Notes under the pieces: model-generated
What the model was told of the DNA's origin: nothing
Database searches by the model: none
Seen by the model: only the letters and a program-made list of their open reading frames with translations
Translations under genes and position numbers: made by a program
Origin: Candidatus Accumulibacter meliphilus
GTDB lineage: Bacteria; Pseudomonadota; Gammaproteobacteria; Burkholderiales; Rhodocyclaceae
Assembly: GCA_003332265.1 (NCBI GenBank)
Contig: QPGA01000011.1
Span: 1 to 59,002 of the forward strand
Length of the DNA stretch: 59,002 nucleotides
Direction of reading: 5' to 3'
Shown here: in pieces, positions 24,727-32,755 of the stretch
How positions within the stretch are numbered: the first letter of the stretch is position 1
Layout: every line of letters starts with the position of its first letter

Positions 24727-27330
24727 ATGGCTGAAAAAGAAACGGAGGCCGTCCTGACGGACGAGCAACTCAAACAACTGGTTGCCGAAGCAGACACCGG
24801 TGGTCGCAAGCCGGGCGGCGCGGTCGCCAAACTGATGATGTTTACGGCCCTGGCCTGGTCGCTGTTCCAACTCTGGATCGCTTCGCCGCTGCCGTATTCG
24901 CTGGGCATCCTGGTGCTCAATGACACCGAGTCGCGTTCGGTCCACCTGGCTTTTGCCATGTTTCTCGCTTATCTCGCCTACCCGGCATTCAAGAGTTCGC
25001 CGCGGGCCTATGTGCCGCTTCTGGACTGGGTGCTGGCCCTGGTCGGCGTTTTCTGCGCCTCGTATCTCTTCGTCTTCTACTCCGAGTTGTCCACGCGGCC
25101 CGGTCAGCCGACGACGCTCGACCTGGTTGCCTCGGTCGCCGGCATCGTGCTGCTGCTCGAAGCGGCGCGGCGCGCGCTTGGCCTGCCGATGGTGATTCTG
25201 GCGGCGATTTTCATCGGCTACATTTTTCTCGGTCCCCACATGCCGGACCTTATCGCCCACAAAGGGGCGTCTCTCGGCAAGGGCATGTCGCACCTGTGGT
25301 TGAGCACCGAAGGCGTCTTTGGCGTTGCGCTGGGTGTTTCATCGGGCTTTATCTTCCTCTTCGTGTTGTTCGGCGCCCTTCTGGAAACCGCCGGTGCCGG
25401 CAACTATTTCATCAAGTCGGCCATCTCGCTGCTCGGTCACCTGCGTGGTGGTCCGGCCAAGGCGGCTGTCGTTGCTTCGGCATGCACCGGGCTGATTTCC
25501 GGGTCGTCGATCGCCAACGTCGTGACCACCGGAACCTTCACCATTCCGCTCATGAAGCGGGTCGGCTATCGTCCTGACAAGGCCGCCGCCGTCGAGGTCG
25601 CGGCTTCGGTCGACGGTCAGATCATGCCGCCGGTGATGGGCGCTGCAGCTTTCCTGATGGTCGAGTACGTCGGCATTCCCTACACGCAGGTGCTCAAGCA
25701 CGCCATCCTGCCGGCGCTGATCTCCTACATCGCGCTGTTCTACATCGTGCATCTGGAAGCGATGAAGGCCGACATCCGTGGCATTCCGCACGTGCACGAG
25801 GCCAGCTTGAGCCAGCGCATGATTTCCTTCCTGATGACCGTTTCCGGAATGGTCATCCTTGCCGGCATCGTTTACTACGGCTTTGGCTGGCTCAAGGACG
25901 TCTTCGGCGACGCCTCGATCTATATCGTCGGCGTGGTGATGATGGCGGCCTACATCGGCCTGTTGAAGTTCGGTACCCGTTATCCTGAATTGCTCATGGA
26001 CGACCCGGATGCGCCTATCGAGCACTTGCCGGATGCCGGCCCGACGCTGAAATCGGGTCTGCACTTCCTGCTGCCGGTGGTGGTGCTGATCTGGAACCTG
26101 ATGGTCGAGGAACTTTCGCCGGCCTTGTCCGCCTTCTGGGCGACGGTGTTCCTGATGTTCATCCTGGTCACGCAAAGGCCGATCATTGCGCACTTCCGCA
26201 AGCAGGGCGATCCCGGCGGCGCGATTCGTCAGGGCTTTCAGGATCTGCTCGACGGCCTGGTTACCGGCGCGCGCAACATGATCGGCATCGGTATCGCCAC
26301 GGCCGCCGCCGGCATCATCGTCGGTACCGTGACGCTGACCGGCATTGGTCTGGTGATGAGCGAGCTGGTCGAACTGATCTCGGGTGGCAACCTGATGATC
26401 ATGCTCTGTCTGGTCGCGGTAATCTGCCTGATCCTCGGCATGGGTCTGCCAACGACCGCCAACTACATCGTCGTATCGACGCTGATGGCGCCGGTGGTCG
26501 TCGAACTCGGTGCGCAGAGTGGTTTGCTGGTGCCTCTGATCGCCGTGCATCTGTTCGTTTTCTATTTCGGGCTGATGGCCGACGTCACGCCGCCGGTAGG
26601 CCTGGCGTCGTATGCCGCCGCCGGGGTGGCACGCTGCGATCCGATCAAGGTCGGCGTGACCGCTTTCGGCTACAGCATTCGAACGGCGATCCTGCCCTTC
26701 ATGTTCATCTTCAACACGCAGTTGCTGTTGATCGGTATCGACAATGCCTGGCACCTGTTCATGACCGTGTCCACCGCGATTCTTGCCAATCTGCTCTTCG
26801 CTGCGGCGACGCAGGGCTGGTTCATGGCCCGCAATCGCTGGTGGGAGGCGCTGCTCTTGCTGGTGGTGACTTTTACCCTCTTCCGTCCGGGTTTCTGGAT
26901 GGACATCGTCCATCCGCCTTACGACAAGCTACCGCCGACCAGGATCATGGAGGTCGTCGAACAAGCCCCCGCCGATGACCGCCTGCGCGTCTGGATCGAG
27001 GGCGAGGACATCAATGGCAAGAAGATCTCCAAGGGCGTCCTGTTGCCGCTCGGTGCCCAGGCACCGGCGCTGCAGCGTCTCAACAGCGCCGGCCTGAGCC
27101 TGATGGCCTCGGGTGATCAGGTCGATATCCTGGGGGTCAAGTTTGGCAGCCGCGCGGCGAAGCTCGGTATCGAGCAGGGATTCACCATCACCGCGCTGGA
27201 AGTGGAGACGGCACGGCCGGCCAAGGAATGGTTCTACATTCCCGCTTTGCTGCTGATGGGGCTGGTCATCGTCATCCAGCGGCGGCGTGCTGCGGTGATT
27301 GCCGCTGACGAGCTGAAGCCGGCCAGCTAG
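24727..27330 (+). CDS. Fused TRAP transporter permease (4TM-12TM), with C-terminal DUF3394-type domain
   Basis: An 867-residue inner-membrane protein of the fused DctQ-DctM type used with TAXI binding proteins. The N-terminal small-subunit helices (from about residue 25) are followed by a long DctM-type array with GLISGSSIANVVTTGTFTIP, QIMPPVMGAAAFLMVEYVG and the FGLMADVTPPVGLASYAAAG signature. The last ~180 residues include a soluble segment (LRVWIEGEDINGKKISKGVL, LDVQ-like PDZ-type fold) ending in one more helix and a basic tail. The ATG at 24727 is preferred over the upstream TTG at 24703. Na+- or H+-driven uptake of an organic acid for the flanking catabolic genes is the likely role. Confidence 0.93.
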   Translation: MAEKETEAVLTDEQLKQLVAEADTGGRKPGGAVAKLMMFTALAWSLFQLWIASPLPYSLGILVLNDTESRSVHLAFAMFLAYLAYPAFKSSPRAYVPLLDWVLALVGVFCASYLFVFYSELSTRPGQPTTLDLVASVAGIVLLLEAARRALGLPMVILAAIFIGYIFLGPHMPDLIAHKGASLGKGMSHLWLSTEGVFGVALGVSSGFIFLFVLFGALLETAGAGNYFIKSAISLLGHLRGGPAKAAVVASACTGLISGSSIANVVTTGTFTIPLMKRVGYRPDKAAAVEVAASVDGQIMPPVMGAAAFLMVEYVGIPYTQVLKHAILPALISYIALFYIVHLEAMKADIRGIPHVHEASLSQRMISFLMTVSGMVILAGIVYYGFGWLKDVFGDASIYIVGVVMMAAYIGLLKFGTRYPELLMDDPDAPIEHLPDAGPTLKSGLHFLLPVVVLIWNLMVEELSPALSAFWATVFLMFILVTQRPIIAHFRKQGDPGGAIRQGFQDLLDGLVTGARNMIGIGIATAAAGIIVGTVTLTGIGLVMSELVELISGGNLMIMLCLVAVICLILGMGLPTTANYIVVSTLMAPVVVELGAQSGLLVPLIAVHLFVFYFGLMADVTPPVGLASYAAAGVARCDPIKVGVTAFGYSIRTAILPFMFIFNTQLLLIGIDNAWHLFMTVSTAILANLLFAAATQGWFMARNRWWEALLLLVVTFTLFRPGFWMDIVHPPYDKLPPTRIMEVVEQAPADDRLRVWIEGEDINGKKISKGVLLPLGAQAPALQRLNSAGLSLMASGDQVDILGVKFGSRAAKLGIEQGFTITALEVETARPAKEWFYIPALLLMGLVIVIQRRRAAVIAADELKPAS

Positions 27331-27409
27331 CGACCGACCGCTAATCCCCGTCCGCTCGCAAGCTCGCGCCAGGTGATCCTGTCGGTTTCCGCATTTTTTG
27401 GAGCAGCGC

Positions 27410-28375
27410 ATGAACAAGCAATTTGCATCGGTCGCCGATCTTGAGGAGAAGAAAACGACGTTTGTCCAGCTCTCCGAGCACTGCTGGGGTTACACCGCCG
27501 AGGGCGATCCGAACACCGGCGTGATCATTGCCGACGACAGCGTCCTGATCGTCGATACGCTGGCGACGCCGGTGATGGCGGCTCGCCTGATCGCCGAGAT
27601 TCGCCGCCTGACCGACAAGCCGATCAAGTACGTCGTGCTCTCGCACTATCACGCGGTGCGTGTGCTCGGCGCTTCGGCGTATCGCGCCGAAGGCTTGCAG
27701 GAGATCATCGCCAGCCAGGGCACTTACGAGATGATCGTCGAGCGTGGCGCGCAGGATATGCAGTCGGAGTACGAGCGTTTTCCACGCCTGTTCCAGGATT
27801 TTGATTCGATCCCCGGGCTGACCTGGCCAACGCTGGTTTTCCAGGATACGATAAGGCTGAACATGGGCGGGCTGGAGGTGCAGGTGATGCATCCCGGGGC
27901 CGGGCATACGCGCGGTGATACCGTCGTCTGGGTGCCTGCCGAGAAAGTGCTCTTCTCGGGCGACCTCGTCGAGTGCGATGCGGCCTGCTACACCGGCGAC
28001 GCGCAACTCGCGGAATGGCCGACGACGCTGGCGACGATACGCGGCTTCGGCGCCGAAAAACTGCTCCCTGGGCGAGGCCCGGCGCTGACAACGCCCGCGG
28101 AAGTGGCCCGGGGCCTCGACTATACGACCGATTTCGTCACCACCCTCTTCTCTTGCGCCCAGCAGGCGGTCGCCGCCGAGATGAACCTCAAGCAGGCCAT
28201 GGCACACATCCGGCAGGCGATGGACCCGAAGTTCGCACAGGTGTTCATCTACGAGCATTGTTTGCCGTTCGACGTGGTGCGAGCCATTGACGAGGCCAAG
28301 GGTATTCGTCACCCGCGGATCTGGACGGCGGCGCGTGACCAGGAGATGTGGCACGGTCTGCAGCCTGCGGATTGA
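27410..28375 (+). CDS. MBL-fold metallo-hydrolase-like protein with incomplete metal site
   Basis: A 321-residue metallo-beta-lactamase-fold protein. The fold is clear (TGVIIADDSVLIVDTLATPV; GAGHTRGDTVVW; VLFSGDLVE). The canonical HxHxDH motif, however, reads H79-Y-H81-A-V83-R84, so the Asp and third His are lost. His166 and Asp185 are kept, and the usual C-terminal Gly-His is Gly-Arg222. At most one metal could be bound in the normal way. The ATG at 27410 follows GGAG. It lies between the TRAP permease and a flavin monooxygenase, so a role on an ester, thioester or lactone intermediate is possible, but chemistry cannot be assumed. Confidence 0.82.
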   Translation: MNKQFASVADLEEKKTTFVQLSEHCWGYTAEGDPNTGVIIADDSVLIVDTLATPVMAARLIAEIRRLTDKPIKYVVLSHYHAVRVLGASAYRAEGLQEIIASQGTYEMIVERGAQDMQSEYERFPRLFQDFDSIPGLTWPTLVFQDTIRLNMGGLEVQVMHPGAGHTRGDTVVWVPAEKVLFSGDLVECDAACYTGDAQLAEWPTTLATIRGFGAEKLLPGRGPALTTPAEVARGLDYTTDFVTTLFSCAQQAVAAEMNLKQAMAHIRQAMDPKFAQVFIYEHCLPFDVVRAIDEAKGIRHPRIWTAARDQEMWHGLQPAD

Positions 28376-28420
28376 TGTCTTGAGGGGCTGGCGACTGAAT
28401 CAGCAGAGGGAGAGTGCGTC

Positions 28421-30103
28421 GTGCTGAGTACCTACGTTTATCCCCATTTCGACTACCTGACGCCGGCGGAGCTGCATGGCGGGGCACGGCGTCGGCACCC
28501 GGTGATCGTCGTCGGTGCCGGACCGGTTGGCTTGGCGACAGCGATCGATCTGGCGCAGCAGGGCATGCCGGTACTGTTGCTCGACGACGACGCCAGCGTT
28601 TCGGTGGGCTCGCGCGGTGTCTGCTACGCAAAACGCACGCTCGAGGTCCTCGACCGCCTCGGCGTTGGTGATCGCTGCTTCGCCAAGGGGGTCAGCTGGA
28701 ACGTTGGTCGCACGTTCTTCCGTGAGCACGAGGTCTACAATTTTCAGCTGCTCTCGCAGCCGGACCACAAACGTCCGGGGATGATCAACCTGCAGCAGTA
28801 TTACCTCGAGGAGTTCCTCGTCCGGCGTGCGCAGGAGCTTCCCGGCATCGACCTGCGCTGGCAGAACCGGGTCGTCGGCGTGCAGCAGGAGGGGCAGGAC
28901 GGTGAGGGCGGCGTGACACTGCAGGTCGAAACGCCGGACGGCGTGTACGCGCTCGCCTGCGACTGGCTGATCGTCGCCGACGGTGCGCGCAGCAGCATTC
29001 GCCGGATGCTGAAGCTGGAAGTCGAGGGCAAGGTGTTCATGGACCGCTTCCTGATCGCCGACGTCGTCATGAAGGCCGATTTTCCCGCCGAGCGCTGGTT
29101 CTGGTTCGACCCGCCTTTCCATCCCGGGCAGTCGGTGCTGCTGCACCGCCAGGCCGACAACGTCTGGCGGATCGACTTTCAGCTCGGTTGGCAGGCCGAT
29201 CCCGACGAGGAGCAGAAGCCCGAGAAGGTCATGCCGAGAATAAAGGCCATGCTCGGTGAGGATCGGGAGTTCGAACTCGAGTGGGTCAGCGTGTACACCT
29301 TCCAGTGTCGGCGCATGAGCAGCTTTCGCCAGCAGCGGGTGCTGTTCGTCGGCGATGCAGCGCATCAGGTGAGTCCTTTTGGCGCCCGCGGTGCCAATTC
29401 GGGAATACAGGATGCCGACAACCTGGTCTGGAAGCTCAAGCTGGTTATTGACGGCCAAGCTCCGGACAGCCTGCTCGACAGCTACGGCGAGGAACGCGAG
29501 TTCGCTGCCGATGAGAACCTGCTCAACTCGACGCGATCAAGCGACTTCATTTCGCCCAAGAGCAAAACGTCGCTGAGCTTTCGCAACGCGGTGTTGACGC
29601 TGGCGCGCAAGTACCCTTTTGCGCGGGCGCTGGTCAACTCGGGGCGACTTTCGGTGCCGGCATTTTTGTGTGGGTCGTCGCTTAACACTCACGACGGCGA
29701 AGCGTTCAACGGCCAGATGTGGCCCGGAGCAGCGATGGATGACGCGCCGATCCGTGAGCAAGGGCGTGACGGCTGGCTGCTCGACGCCGTCGGTGAGCAC
29801 TTCATGCTGCTCTGCAGTGTCGATGATCCGGCCGCTGTCAATGCGTCGACCATGGCGGTCTTCAGCGCGCTGGCCGCTGCTCCGGTTCCGGTCGAAGCCG
29901 TGCTTCTCGCCAGCGGCGGTGGTGCCGCAGGCGCGGGCCTGCGGGTGTTCGAGGACTGCCGGGGTCGCTACGCCGAACGTTATGATGCCCGGCCGGGGAC
30001 GGTGTACCTCCTGCGCCCGGACCAGCACATCGCCGCGCGTTGGCGCCGTCTTGACGCGGCCGCCGTCGCGGCGGCGCTGACGCGCGCCATTGGCAAGCAC
30101 TAA
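28421..30103 (+). CDS. FAD-dependent monooxygenase (group A, PheA/TfdB/MhpA type)
   Basis: A 560-residue NAD(P)H-dependent flavin hydroxylase. The FAD-binding fold HPVIVVGAGPVGLATAIDLA lies near residues 26-45; the second FAD signature FVGDAAHQVSPFGARGANSG and the following DADNLVWKLKLVI are intact, and the C-terminal thioredoxin-like domain is present (GRDGWLLDAVGEHFML to LLRPDQHIAARW). Relatives hydroxylate phenolic rings. GTG at 28421 is the start, with AGAGGGAGAG upstream. The DUF2783 gene begins 13 bases after its stop, a pairing often seen with this monooxygenase type. An aromatic substrate is therefore likely for this part of the block. Confidence 0.9.
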   Translation: MLSTYVYPHFDYLTPAELHGGARRRHPVIVVGAGPVGLATAIDLAQQGMPVLLLDDDASVSVGSRGVCYAKRTLEVLDRLGVGDRCFAKGVSWNVGRTFFREHEVYNFQLLSQPDHKRPGMINLQQYYLEEFLVRRAQELPGIDLRWQNRVVGVQQEGQDGEGGVTLQVETPDGVYALACDWLIVADGARSSIRRMLKLEVEGKVFMDRFLIADVVMKADFPAERWFWFDPPFHPGQSVLLHRQADNVWRIDFQLGWQADPDEEQKPEKVMPRIKAMLGEDREFELEWVSVYTFQCRRMSSFRQQRVLFVGDAAHQVSPFGARGANSGIQDADNLVWKLKLVIDGQAPDSLLDSYGEEREFAADENLLNSTRSSDFISPKSKTSLSFRNAVLTLARKYPFARALVNSGRLSVPAFLCGSSLNTHDGEAFNGQMWPGAAMDDAPIREQGRDGWLLDAVGEHFMLLCSVDDPAAVNASTMAVFSALAAAPVPVEAVLLASGGGAAGAGLRVFEDCRGRYAERYDARPGTVYLLRPDQHIAARWRRLDAAAVAAALTRAIGKH

Positions 30104-30116
30104 GAGGGAAGGTCAG

Positions 30117-30344
30117 ATGTCGACACTGATTACCGAGGCCAACTTCGGCGCGCCCGGCGAGCATTATTTGCGTTCGTTTACTCCGGGCGACGATTTCTAC
30201 GAAGCGCTGCTCGACGCGCACCGCGATCTTTCCGACGCGCAGAGCGAACTGCTTAACGCACGCTTGATTCTCCTTCTCGCCAACCACATTGGCGACCTTG
30301 GCGTACTACGCGAAGCCCTGCACATTGCCCGCGAAGAGGTTTAG
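30117..30344 (+). CDS. DUF2783 domain protein
   Basis: A 75-residue protein with the recognisable DUF2783 core: DDFYEALLDAHRDLSDAQSE, then LLNARLILLLANHIGDLGVL. It is mostly helical and acidic. The family is found beside FAD-dependent monooxygenases, as here, and may be a small accessory subunit or stabiliser; no activity is established to my knowledge. The ATG at 30117 is preferred over an in-frame upstream start at 30090 that would overlap the monooxygenase, because AGAGGGAAGG precedes it. Confidence 0.85.
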   Translation: MSTLITEANFGAPGEHYLRSFTPGDDFYEALLDAHRDLSDAQSELLNARLILLLANHIGDLGVLREALHIAREEV

Positions 30345-30443
30345 GGGAAGGCAGGTCGAAGAGAAGGCGAGGGGGAGCGGAGGCATGGGTACCGGAAGTG
30401 GCCGTCACGCTGGCGTGGCGAGTGTCGGCTCGGGCGGCCGGCG

Positions 30444-32456
30444 GTGAGCTGGCTGCACGGAACGATCGCGGCTCTCGCTGGCGTGCTCGGGCTGTTCATC
30501 GCCGGGCATCATCCCTTGTGGCCGAATGTGCTCAGCGTCGTTTTCGTCGCCTGGGCCTTCGCCGTCGCCCGGCGCCCGTCGCGCTTCCTGTTCGTGCTCC
30601 CGGCACTGTTACCGGTCGCCAGTTTCTCTGCGTGGACCGGCTGGATCGGCATCGAGGAATTCGACCTGCTGGTGCTGGCGGCGGTGAGTGGCTGTCACGC
30701 ACATATGCTTGTGGTCAAGGCTGCCCCGACATCTCATGACCGTTCCGGCGAGGCATCCGAGCACGCCTGCTTTCGCTTGGCCCGGCTCGGGCTGGGCGCG
30801 CTAGCCGTGTCCTACGCAGTGGCCCTGCTGCGCGGTCTGAGCGACGCCGATCCCTCCCTGGCCGGATGGTTCCAGGGCTACGAAGAGCCCTTGAACAGCT
30901 TGCGCGTCGGCAAGAGCTTTCTCTTCGCCTTGCTCCTCTTGCCGTCACTGCGCCGCCTGCAGGAGCATGCACCAGCCCTGGCGGCGTCCCGTCTTGCCGC
31001 GGGCGTCGCGACCGGATTGGGCCTGGTGGTGATGGCGATTATCTACGAACGCAGCGCTTATCCGGGGCTCTTCGACTTTTCGACAGCCTATCGCAGCACC
31101 GCCCTGTTCTGGGAGATGCACGTCGGTGGCGCGGCGCTCGACGGCTATCTTGCGCTGGCGGTTCCGTTTGCCGTCCATGCGGTGTTGCGTGCGCCAGATC
31201 GCTTGCGCTGGGGTGTCGCCGCGCTGTTGGCGGTGGGCGTTGGCTATGCTTGCCTGACGAGTTTCTCGCGTAGCGTCTATCTGGGTGTCGGGCTTTCCCT
31301 GCTGCTGCTGGTCTGGCGGCTGTCGGTGCCGTGGCTGGGGCTGGGGCCGTCGCGGGCGCGGCCAACATCGTTGCTGGCGAGCGAGCCGATGTTTCCCCCA
31401 TTGCCGCCGCCGGAGCCCTGGCGTGTCTGGGGAGGGCGTTTGCTGCTGGCGGTACTGGCCTTTGAAGTGCTCGCCGTCTTCGGCCTCGGTGATTTCATGG
31501 GCCGGCGGCTGTCGGCCAGCGAGCGCGATCTGGGCAGTCGTCTGCAGCACTGGTCCGCGGGCTTGGCCCTGCTGCGTGCGCCATCAGAGCTCCTGCTCGG
31601 CAGGGGCCTGGGTCGTTTTCCCAGCAACTATTCACGAGCGGTGGCCGAGCGCGCGATTCCGGGTCGCCTGCAGGTCATCGCTACGCGTGAAGCTGGCGCC
31701 TACTTGCAGCTTTCCGGTCCGCCGCACAACGCGCATCGGGACGGCGCCTTCGAACTGTTGCAACGCGTGCCGCCGCTGCACGACGGGAGTTATAGGCTGA
31801 TGATGGACCTGCGCGCGCCGCAGCAAGCCAGGCTACGTGTCGCTGTTTGCCAGCGGCATTTGCTCTACGACGCTGCGTGCACTTCGACCGTCGTCAGCGT
31901 GCCAGGCGGGGATACCCAATGGCACCATTTCTCGCTGCAATTCACGGCTCCCATGGCGAGCTCCGCTGGGGCATGGCCGGCTTTCGGCTTTCTCAGCTTG
32001 CGCCTCCTGGCTGGCTTGGGCGAGGTCATCGACCTCGACAAGCTGCACCTCTTTGACGCCACCGGTCGGCAACTGCTGCACAATGGCGACTTTTCCGACG
32101 GGCTGTCGCGGTGGTTCTTTGCCGGTCGCCACTACTTCGTGCCTTGGCACATCGACAACCTGTTCCTCGAAATGCTGATTGACCAGGGTGTCATCGGCCT
32201 GCTGCTGCTGCTCGCCCTGCTCGCTCTGGCCTGGGTCAATCTGCTTGACGGTCCGGGGTGCAGGCATGACTTTGCCCCCTATTTGCTGGCCGCATTGACG
32301 GCCTTCACAGTGATCGGGGTTTTTTCCAGCCTTCTGGACATGCCGCGGGCTGCCTTCCTGTTCTTCTTGCTGCTATGCTCTGCCCTGTTCCTGAACGGGC
32401 ACGCCGTTGTTGCCGACCCTCGTGCAGCACCGTCTGCCCCAGTTCTGGAGCCCTGA
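30444..32456 (+). CDS. O-antigen ligase/polymerase-like membrane protein of the exopolysaccharide block
   Basis: A 670-residue polytopic protein with about a dozen hydrophobic segments. The region LLGRGLGRFPSNYSRA resembles the Wzy_C/O-antigen ligase motif. Unusually, a ~170-residue hydrophilic domain (about 31640-32110) follows it and precedes the last three helices. Parts of it (DGSYRLMMDLRAPQQARLRV, then WHHFSLQFTAP and LLHNGDFSDGLSRWFF) look like a carbohydrate-binding beta-sandwich, probably periplasmic. It likely polymerises or ligates the polysaccharide whose first sugar is loaded by the next gene. The GTG at 30444 lacks a strong ribosome-binding site, so the start is provisional. Confidence 0.8.
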   Translation: MSWLHGTIAALAGVLGLFIAGHHPLWPNVLSVVFVAWAFAVARRPSRFLFVLPALLPVASFSAWTGWIGIEEFDLLVLAAVSGCHAHMLVVKAAPTSHDRSGEASEHACFRLARLGLGALAVSYAVALLRGLSDADPSLAGWFQGYEEPLNSLRVGKSFLFALLLLPSLRRLQEHAPALAASRLAAGVATGLGLVVMAIIYERSAYPGLFDFSTAYRSTALFWEMHVGGAALDGYLALAVPFAVHAVLRAPDRLRWGVAALLAVGVGYACLTSFSRSVYLGVGLSLLLLVWRLSVPWLGLGPSRARPTSLLASEPMFPPLPPPEPWRVWGGRLLLAVLAFEVLAVFGLGDFMGRRLSASERDLGSRLQHWSAGLALLRAPSELLLGRGLGRFPSNYSRAVAERAIPGRLQVIATREAGAYLQLSGPPHNAHRDGAFELLQRVPPLHDGSYRLMMDLRAPQQARLRVAVCQRHLLYDAACTSTVVSVPGGDTQWHHFSLQFTAPMASSAGAWPAFGFLSLRLLAGLGEVIDLDKLHLFDATGRQLLHNGDFSDGLSRWFFAGRHYFVPWHIDNLFLEMLIDQGVIGLLLLLALLALAWVNLLDGPGCRHDFAPYLLAALTAFTVIGVFSSLLDMPRAAFLFFLLLCSALFLNGHAVVADPRAAPSAPVLEP

Positions 32457-32755
32457 CAGACGCCACAGCTTGTCGCTTACTTGGCTGTGTGTTCGCGAAA
32501 ATAATCAATAAAAATTAAACATATCAAATTGTTACCGAGCTTTATGAAAGTTCACTTTTGGTATTCGCAGGGAGTTGCAGGGTATGTTTCGCAGGGTATT
32601 GCCTCCCGCTTGTGTATTCCGTCACGGTCTTGCCGGCGACCCGCTGATAACCTTTGTGTCGTGAGATTCGCCGAGCTTGTCGCCTCTCAGGGCGGTCCGC
32701 GGCAGGTCAGTTATCAACGAGAAGTTGTCGGATTCGTGCTTGCAAGGGGGCTATC
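32457..32755. promoter_or_regulatory. AT-rich regulatory spacer upstream of XrtA-system sugar transferase; IHF-like site
   Basis: A 299-base spacer that is much richer in A/T than its surroundings between about 32495 and 32560. TATCAAATTGTTA at 32522-32534 matches the IHF consensus WATCAANNNNTTR exactly, and an A-rich tract lies just upstream as in strong IHF sites. The heptamer-like CGCAGGG/TGCAGGG occurs three times at about 32566-32596. IHF often assists sigma-54 promoters, and the PrsR activator encoded downstream belongs to that class, but I could not define a convincing sigma-54 promoter here. Confidence 0.35.

Noticed and set aside
25339-26913. Minus-strand ORF of 524 codons opposite the TRAP permease
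   Set aside because: Composition is Arg/Gln/His/Asp-rich, typical of the antisense frame of a GC-rich membrane protein; the plus-strand gene has clear motifs.
32482-32497. Second sigma-54-like match (TGGC...TCGC) after the O-antigen ligase gene
   Set aside because: Both boxes deviate from consensus and the position relative to the IHF-like site is unsuitable.
32728-32746. Sigma-54-like GG-N10-GC with TTGCA just before the sugar transferase gene
   Set aside because: Transcription would begin at the GTG start codon itself and lose the AAGGGGG ribosome-binding site, so it is probably chance.
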